Source: Azonexus hydrophilus (GTDB lineage: Bacteria; Pseudomonadota; Gammaproteobacteria; Burkholderiales; Rhodocyclaceae). From it: a stretch of 64,000 nucleotides of DNA. Position numbers and translations under genes: made by a program. Below the pieces are notes generated by a model. That model was not told the origin of the DNA and did no database searches. It worked only from the letters and a program-made list of their open reading frames with translations. The stretch's first letter is position 1. Every line of letters starts with the position of its first letter. Below, in pieces: positions 59,241 to 64,000 of this stretch. Location of the stretch: positions 1-64,000 of the forward strand of contig NZ_CAJHOB010000008.1 of assembly GCF_905120355.1 (NCBI RefSeq). The letters run 5' to 3'.

Positions 59241-61307
59241 CTACTCGTCGTCCTCACGCAGCTGGAAGCCACTGGCCAGCTGCTGCTGAATGGCCGGCGG
59301 CACGGCGGCGTAGCGGGCAAACTCCACCACATAACCGCCCGCGCCGCCGGTGAGGGATTTCAGGCGCGAGGAATAGTCGTTGAGCTCAGCCAGCGGCACT
59401 TCGCCGCAGACGGCAACACGCCCCGGCCCGCGCCCATCGGTTCCGGTGAGATGACCGCGCCGGCCACTCAGATCGCTGGACAAATCACCAACAGCGCTTT
59501 CCGGCCCCACGATCTCGATCGTGACCAGGGGTTCCAGCACCTGCGGCCGGGCATTTTTCACCGCTTCGATGGTGGCTTTGCGCGCGGCAATGACGAATGC
59601 GATTTCCTTGCCATCGACCGCATGCGTCTTGCCGTCGAACACCGTGACCTTGATGTCCTCGACCGGAAAACCGGCCACAACGCCGCCGGCCAAGGCCTGG
59701 CGGACACCTTTCTCCACCGCCGGAATGAATACGCCAGGAATCACCCCACCCTTGATGGCATCGACGAATTCGAAACCGGCGCCACGCGGTAACGGCTCGA
59801 CCCGCAGATGCACCTCACCGAACTGCCCAGCACCGCCGGACTGCTTCTTGTGCCGATGCATGGCTTCCGCACTTGCCGCAATCGTTTCGCGGTAGGGAAT
59901 TGCCGGCGGCCGCGTGCTGACTTCCAGCTTGTACTGCTGCGCCATGCGCTCCAGCTTGCTGGCCAGATGTCCATCACCCAGGCCACGAATCACCGTTTCA
60001 TGCATTGCCGGATGGCGTTCGACCAGGAAGGTCGGATCTTCCTGGGCCAGCTTCCCCAGAACATCGAACAGGCGCTGTTCATCGCCCTTCTTCAGGGTTT
60101 CCACCGCCAGGCCAACCATCGGCCGCGGCAACCGCAGCGGCGCCAGATGAATATGATCTTCATCGTGCGAGTCGTGCAGCACACTGTCGAAAACGATCTC
60201 GTCGACCTTGGCGATGGCGCCAATCTCGCCCGCCACCAGCTGCTCCACTTCGATCATGTCCTTACCCTGGACGCGGTAAAGATGCGCCACCTTGATCGGC
60301 CGCCGGGCGTCACCAACGAACAGCGACGCATCCTTTCTCAGCGTACCTTGATGGACACGGAACACGCCGACCTTGCCCTGATAGGGATCGACCTGCACCT
60401 TGAACACATGCGCCAGCACATGTCGGGCCGGGTCAGGCTGGGCCGCGAAGCTTTCCACCTCGCCCCCCGGCTCACCGCGCAGGAAGGGTGGCGGATTGCC
60501 TTCGGCGGGGGTGGGGGCGAGCTGCGCCAGGACATGCAGCAACTCGGGAATACCGGCCCCGGTCCTGGCGGATACGAACAAGACCGGGATCAGATGCCCG
60601 GCCCGCAGCGCGGCTTCGAACGGCGCGTGCAGGTCCGCTGGCGCCGGATCGTTGCCGTCTTCCAGATAGCGCGCCAGCAGGGTTTCGTCCTCTTCAATCA
60701 ACTGGTCGATCAGCGCCCGATGGGCAGCAGCCACCGAGGCAAAATCAGCCGCACCTTCGCTCTGCTCGAGCACGTCGATCACCTGCGCCGAAGCCGCCGC
60801 CGGCAGATCGAGAAACAGGCAGGCCGGGCCGAACCGCGCGCGGATGTCGGCCACCAGCGCCGGCAGATCGAGATTGTCGGCATCGATCCGATTGATCACC
60901 AGCATGCGGCACAACTTGCGCTCGCCGGCATAACGGAACATGCGTTCCGTCATGGCCTCGATACCATTCTGTGCGTTGATGACGATCAGTGCGGTGTCCG
61001 CTGCCGCCAGCGCGGCCACCGCCTGCGCCGCATGGTCGGGTGTCCCCGGGGTATCGATGAACTGCAGGCAGGCGCCCTCGTAGGGCAGCGAGAAAATGGC
61101 GGAATTCATCGAATGCCCGGCCGCTTTTTCCTGTGCCTCGAAATCGCACAGCGTCGTGCCGCGCTCGACACTGCCCTTTTCGCGCAGCACACCACTGGCG
61201 AACAGAAGGGTTTCCGCCAGGGTGGTCTTGCCCGCACCGGCATGGCCGAGCAGGGCCAGGGTGCGTAATTGTTCCGGGGAATAGCGTGAATCAGCCTGCA
61301 ATGCCAT
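59241..61307 (-). CDS. Elongation factor G-like translational GTPase with atypical switch II
   Basis: A 688-residue EF-G-like protein with five-domain length. The G1 loop is GHAGAGKTT at 21-29 (canonical AHIDAGKTT). G3 is DTPGTPDH at 85-92: the His of the invariant DxxGH is replaced by Thr. G4 is NRID at 139-142 instead of NKMD. Domain II and the C-terminal domains (GVIPGVFIPAVEKGVRQAL and GRRGHLTGTDGRG) are recognisable. It is probably not the main fusA, which normally sits in the str operon. It may act in ribosome rescue, recycling or as a slow GTPase; the role is unknown. It is convergent with the response regulator (3-bp gap). Confidence 0.88.
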   Translation of the reverse strand: MALQADSRYSPEQLRTLALLGHAGAGKTTLAETLLFASGVLREKGSVERGTTLCDFEAQEKAAGHSMNSAIFSLPYEGACLQFIDTPGTPDHAAQAVAALAAADTALIVINAQNGIEAMTERMFRYAGERKLCRMLVINRIDADNLDLPALVADIRARFGPACLFLDLPAAASAQVIDVLEQSEGAADFASVAAAHRALIDQLIEEDETLLARYLEDGNDPAPADLHAPFEAALRAGHLIPVLFVSARTGAGIPELLHVLAQLAPTPAEGNPPPFLRGEPGGEVESFAAQPDPARHVLAHVFKVQVDPYQGKVGVFRVHQGTLRKDASLFVGDARRPIKVAHLYRVQGKDMIEVEQLVAGEIGAIAKVDEIVFDSVLHDSHDEDHIHLAPLRLPRPMVGLAVETLKKGDEQRLFDVLGKLAQEDPTFLVERHPAMHETVIRGLGDGHLASKLERMAQQYKLEVSTRPPAIPYRETIAASAEAMHRHKKQSGGAGQFGEVHLRVEPLPRGAGFEFVDAIKGGVIPGVFIPAVEKGVRQALAGGVVAGFPVEDIKVTVFDGKTHAVDGKEIAFVIAARKATIEAVKNARPQVLEPLVTIEIVGPESAVGDLSSDLSGRRGHLTGTDGRGPGRVAVCGEVPLAELNDYSSRLKSLTGGAGGYVVEFARYAAVPPAIQQQLASGFQLREDDE

Positions 61308-61345
61308 GTCGTTCTCCTTGAGAAATCGGCCGCAGGGCCGAGGGT

Positions 61346-61672
61346 TCAGCGCATTTTTGCGTTTTCCACCATTTCGGCGACCAGGCGCTCGGCGAAATAG
61401 GGGCCAAGCGCCAGGATGACCGCGCCGGCCAGGGCCAGCAGGACCAGCGCAGCAATCAACTGCCAGCGGGCGCGGCGAAACTCATCGCCTTCGCGCCAGG
61501 CGTACCAGAGCGGGCCGGCCACTGGCAGAAGCACCACCGGCAGCGCCACACGCCAGCCGCGCGCCAGAGCCGCCGGCAGGGTATTGATGTAGCCGACCAG
61601 CAGCAACGTGACGCCGCCGGCAAGCAGCAGGGAGGTGACCAGGGCGAAAGCGAGAAAACTGTTGTCCATCAC
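61346..61672 (-). CDS. Small membrane protein of unknown function
   Basis: The 108-residue protein has about three transmembrane helices (about 6-27, 42-58 and 70-90) separated by Arg-rich loops. I recognise no named family. It lies between glmU (21 bp upstream) and the EF-G-like gene (38 bp downstream) on the same strand, suggesting co-transcription. The first two codons are ATG ATG, so the start is uncertain by one residue. Confidence 0.65.
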   Translation of the reverse strand: MMDNSFLAFALVTSLLLAGGVTLLLVGYINTLPAALARGWRVALPVVLLPVAGPLWYAWREGDEFRRARWQLIAALVLLALAGAVILALGPYFAERLVAEMVENAKMR

Positions 61673-61693
61673 TGTGTATCTTTACTGAAAGTT

Positions 61694-63061
61694 TTACGGT
61701 GTATCCGACGACTTCTTTTGCGGCCTTTGCCAGCCTTCCAGGGTCAGCTGCCGCGGGCGGGAGACGGTCAGGGCATTCGGCGGGGCATTCTTGGTCAGCG
61801 TTGTGCCGGCCCCCAGGGTAGCCCCCCGGCCGACGGTCACTGGCGCCACCAGCTGCGTGTCGGAACCGATGAAAACATCATCCTCGATGATGGTCTTGTG
61901 CTTGTTCACACCGTCGTAGTTGCAGGTGATGGTGCCGGCGCCCACATTCACCCGCTCGCCGATCTCGGCGTCACCGATGTAGGCCAGGTGGTTGGCTTTC
62001 GATTGCCGGCCCAGACGGCTCTTCTTGATTTCGACAAAATTGCCGACATGCACTTCCGCCGCCAGCTCGGCGCCCGGACGCAGGCGGGCATAAGGCCCGA
62101 TCACAGCCTGTTCGCCAATGACCGCATCCTCGCAGTGGCAGAAGGCGGCCAGGCGCGTCCCGGCAGCGACCGTGACATTTTTCAGTACGCAGTAGGGGCC
62201 AATCTCCACACCATCCCCCAGCGACACCTCGCCTTCGAACACGCAGCCGACATCGATACTGACATCCCTGCCGTGCTGCAATCGACCACGGATATCGATG
62301 CGAGCCGGATCAGCCAGGCGCACCCCGGCCACCAGCAGCGCTTCTGCCTGGTTACGCTGATGGCAGCGCTCCAGTTCGGCCAGTTGCACCTTGCTATTGA
62401 CCCCAAGCACTTCCCAGTCGGCCGCCGGCTGCGCGGTACGCACCGGCACGCCTTCGGCCACCGCCAGCGCGACAATATCGGTCAGGTAGTACTCACCCTG
62501 GGCATTGTCATTTTTCAGCTGTCCCAACCAGTCCGCCAGACGGGCGGTGGGCATGGCCATGATGCCGGTGTTGATTTCACGGATGGCCCGCTCGGCCTCG
62601 CTGGCATCTTTTTGCTCGACGATTTTCGTCACCTCGCCCGCCGCATTGCGCACGATGCGGCCATAGCCGGTGGGGTCGGGCAAATCGACCGTCAGGATGG
62701 CCAGCCCCTCACGTCCGGCCGCCAGCAGCTGTTGCAAGGTTTCCAGACGGGTCAGGGGCACATCGCCGTACAGCACCAGGGTTTGCCCGGCATCCGACAG
62801 CAGCGGCAAGGCCTGCGCCAGCGCATGCCCGGTGCCGAGTTGCCGGGCCTGCTCGGCCCACTGCACGTCGGCAGCAGACAGGGCTTGCTGTACCCGCTTG
62901 CCGCCGTGGCCATGAACGACAATCAGTTTTTCCGGCGCCAGCAGACGGGCGGTATCAAGAACGTGACCAACCAGCGGTTTGCCGGCAATCGGGTGCAGCA
63001 CCTTGGGCAGGTCGGAAACCATGCGCTTGCCTTGTCCGGCAGCGAGAATGACGATATTCAT
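61694..63061 (-). CDS. glmU: Bifunctional N-acetylglucosamine-1-phosphate uridyltransferase / glucosamine-1-phosphate acetyltransferase
   Basis: GlmU acetylates GlcN-1-P and then uridylates it to UDP-GlcNAc, the precursor of peptidoglycan and lipid A. The 455-residue protein has an N-terminal pyrophosphorylase domain ([25 protein letters not shown] at 6-30, with the signature near VLYGDVPL) and a C-terminal left-handed beta helix. The helix shows hexapeptide repeats, [18 protein letters not shown] here as [14 protein letters not shown], and [17 protein letters not shown]. Confidence 0.97.
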   Translation of the reverse strand: MNIVILAAGQGKRMVSDLPKVLHPIAGKPLVGHVLDTARLLAPEKLIVVHGHGGKRVQQALSAADVQWAEQARQLGTGHALAQALPLLSDAGQTLVLYGDVPLTRLETLQQLLAAGREGLAILTVDLPDPTGYGRIVRNAAGEVTKIVEQKDASEAERAIREINTGIMAMPTARLADWLGQLKNDNAQGEYYLTDIVALAVAEGVPVRTAQPAADWEVLGVNSKVQLAELERCHQRNQAEALLVAGVRLADPARIDIRGRLQHGRDVSIDVGCVFEGEVSLGDGVEIGPYCVLKNVTVAAGTRLAAFCHCEDAVIGEQAVIGPYARLRPGAELAAEVHVGNFVEIKKSRLGRQSKANHLAYIGDAEIGERVNVGAGTITCNYDGVNKHKTIIEDDVFIGSDTQLVAPVTVGRGATLGAGTTLTKNAPPNALTVSRPRQLTLEGWQRPQKKSSDTP

Positions 63062-63117
63062 GCGGCGTGCTTCATGAGGTGACGGAAAGCCCGGCAGTAT
63101 AACGGCTCAAGGCCCCC

Positions 63118-63864
63118 TCATTGCGCCCGTGCTTCATTCCCCGCGTTCAGCAGTTCATTGAGCACGGCAGCGCCACGCGTCGACACGAACCAGTGCAAGA
63201 CGTTCTTGTCGTTGATGCGGGTTTCGATCACGCCAAGCGATTTCATCACCGTCAGCCGCTGGCTGACGAATTCGCGCTGCAAGCCGGTACGCTCGCACAG
63301 CGCCGCAAGATTGCCATAGACGAACCGCTCTTCCGCCAGTGCCCGCAGGATTTCCACATCGTTGTAGGAGAGCACCTCACGCGGATCGGGTTCAGCCGGT
63401 TTCTGGGCTTCCTTCTGCGCTTCGATTTCGGCTTTCTGCGCCGCCAGCACCAGGGCTTCATCACGCTTCTGGCGCAACTGGCCGACATCGCGCCGCACCA
63501 TCTCCATCTGCCCCAGCAGACGCAGCGCAATATTTTCGAACAGACGGCGCGACGCCACCACGTAAATCAGGCAGAAACCGGCAAAGACGTAAAAATCCAC
63601 CGGCTTGGTCCGCGCCCCTTCGAGCAGGGTGCTGGAAATCATGTTGAGGAACAGGGGCACGGTAAACACCGCCACCATGCCGAAGATCGGGTACTTGATC
63701 CAGTCGCGCCCCCCCGCCTCGCCCTGACGTTCAGCCAGGAAATAATTGGCGGCGCCGCCAAGAATTCCTGCCAACACCATGATTGCGAGAATCAGCAGCA
63801 TGTGGCCATCCAGGCCACTACTCGGCATGCTGATCTGAAATGTACTTTGCAAATCGTTCGACAT
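63118..63864 (-). CDS. Membrane protein with three TM helices, coiled coil and winged-helix tail
   Basis: The 248-residue protein has three transmembrane segments (about 22-45, 57-80 and 88-108; first with ILGGAANYFLAERQ), a charged Glu/Gln/Ala-rich coiled coil (about 112-160) and a C-terminal winged-helix-like domain (about 165-240, SYNDVEILRALAEE and REFVSQRLTVMKSLGVIETR). The N-terminal part resembles proteins called YEATS-associated three-TM (YLATT), from memory and at low confidence. A membrane-tethered DNA- or protein-binding switch is a fair reading, but the function is unknown. Confidence 0.7.
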   Translation of the reverse strand: MSNDLQSTFQISMPSSGLDGHMLLILAIMVLAGILGGAANYFLAERQGEAGGRDWIKYPIFGMVAVFTVPLFLNMISSTLLEGARTKPVDFYVFAGFCLIYVVASRRLFENIALRLLGQMEMVRRDVGQLRQKRDEALVLAAQKAEIEAQKEAQKPAEPDPREVLSYNDVEILRALAEERFVYGNLAALCERTGLQREFVSQRLTVMKSLGVIETRINDKNVLHWFVSTRGAAVLNELLNAGNEARAQ

Positions 63865-63919
63865 CCTGCGCCCCCAGTCAAATTTGCCGCATTGTTACAT
63901 ATTTACAGTCTTTTACGTT

Positions 63920-64000
63920 TCACTGATTACGCGAAACGGGCGGTAATTCACCATTTTTCAACGCCAGCCAGCCACGCCCGACGCGGTACGCCACCCACAG
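63920..64000 (-). CDS. 3' end of a membrane-protein gene continuing beyond the window
   Basis: The last 27 codons of a minus-strand gene are visible and end in TGA at 63920. The peptide LWVAYRVGRGWLALKNGE followed by LPPVSRNQ resembles the C-terminal tail of small multi-pass inner-membrane proteins, where a Tyr-Arg-x-x-(R/K)-Gly-Trp-Leu motif follows the last helix. The family cannot be fixed from this fragment. It lies 55 bp upstream of the three-TM winged-helix protein and may share its transcript. Confidence 0.55.
   Translation of the reverse strand: MWVAYRVGRGWLALKNGELPPVSRNQ

Overview
The window is a GC-rich stretch of chromosome from a betaproteobacterium, most likely of the Rhodocyclales. 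This rests on gene order (a complete dcw cluster ending ftsZ-lpxC followed by dciA/M23 peptidase/secA/argJ, trpEGDC downstream of rpe, and an aceE-aceF-lpdA operon whose E3 carries its own lipoyl domain) and on protein flavour (Asp-type HemB, meso-DAP-type MurE). The assignment is inference; no rRNA is present to confirm it. Most of the window is conserved housekeeping DNA. Accessory content is mainly an arsenic operon and a few uncharacterised genes.

Layout. 1-2.8 kb: a diheme c4-type cytochrome (-), engB (+) and hemB (+), ending in a strong shared terminator. 2.8-10.3 kb (-): argJ, an AI-2E family permease, rpe and trpE-G-D-C. Upstream of trpE is an unannotated 18-codon ORF with three Trp codons that looks like a trp leader peptide. 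10.3-14.7 kb: secA and an M23 peptidase (-), facing dciA (+). 14.5-32.4 kb (-): a small membrane protein, then lpxC, ftsZ, ftsA, ftsQ, ddl, murC, murG, a 41-codon repeat-derived ORF, ftsW, murD, mraY, murF, murE, ftsI, ftsL, rsmH and mraZ. This cluster is read from a promoter at its mraZ end that carries a ladder of MraZ-type boxes. Nearly all its genes overlap or abut, so they are probably translationally coupled.

32.6-44.3 kb: dsbC, a UbiH-type hydroxylase, a Gly-rich hypothetical protein and an HU gene (-); ahpC-ahpF (+); a TRIC/YicG-type membrane protein and a methyltransferase (-); RNase P RNA (-); an Lrp-type regulator (-) divergent from leuA (+); a lipoprotein and pyrC (-). 44.5-50.7 kb (+): the pyruvate dehydrogenase operon aceE-aceF-lpdA.

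50.7-55.1 kb (-): the arsenic operon arsR-arsC-arsD-arsA-(arsC fragment)-acr3. It is controlled by an ArsR whose start codon abuts a palindrome. Arsenate is reduced by ArsC, arsenite is handed by ArsD to the ArsA ATPase, and it is exported through Acr3. 55.2-59.2 kb (+): a protein with three EF-hand-like loops, then a hybrid sensor kinase overlapping or abutting an OmpR-type response regulator. 59.2-64 kb (-): an EF-G-like GTPase with altered switch residues, a small membrane protein, glmU, a three-TM/coiled-coil/winged-helix protein, and the 3' end of one more gene.

I found no tRNA, rRNA, CRISPR array, insertion sequence or prophage. The observations most worth following up are the trp leader ORF, the repeat-built mini-ORF inside the dcw cluster, the terminator-like hairpin abutting the engB start codon, the arsC remnant, the EF-G-like GTPase lacking the catalytic His, and a nearly identical lipoyl-domain duplication in aceF.
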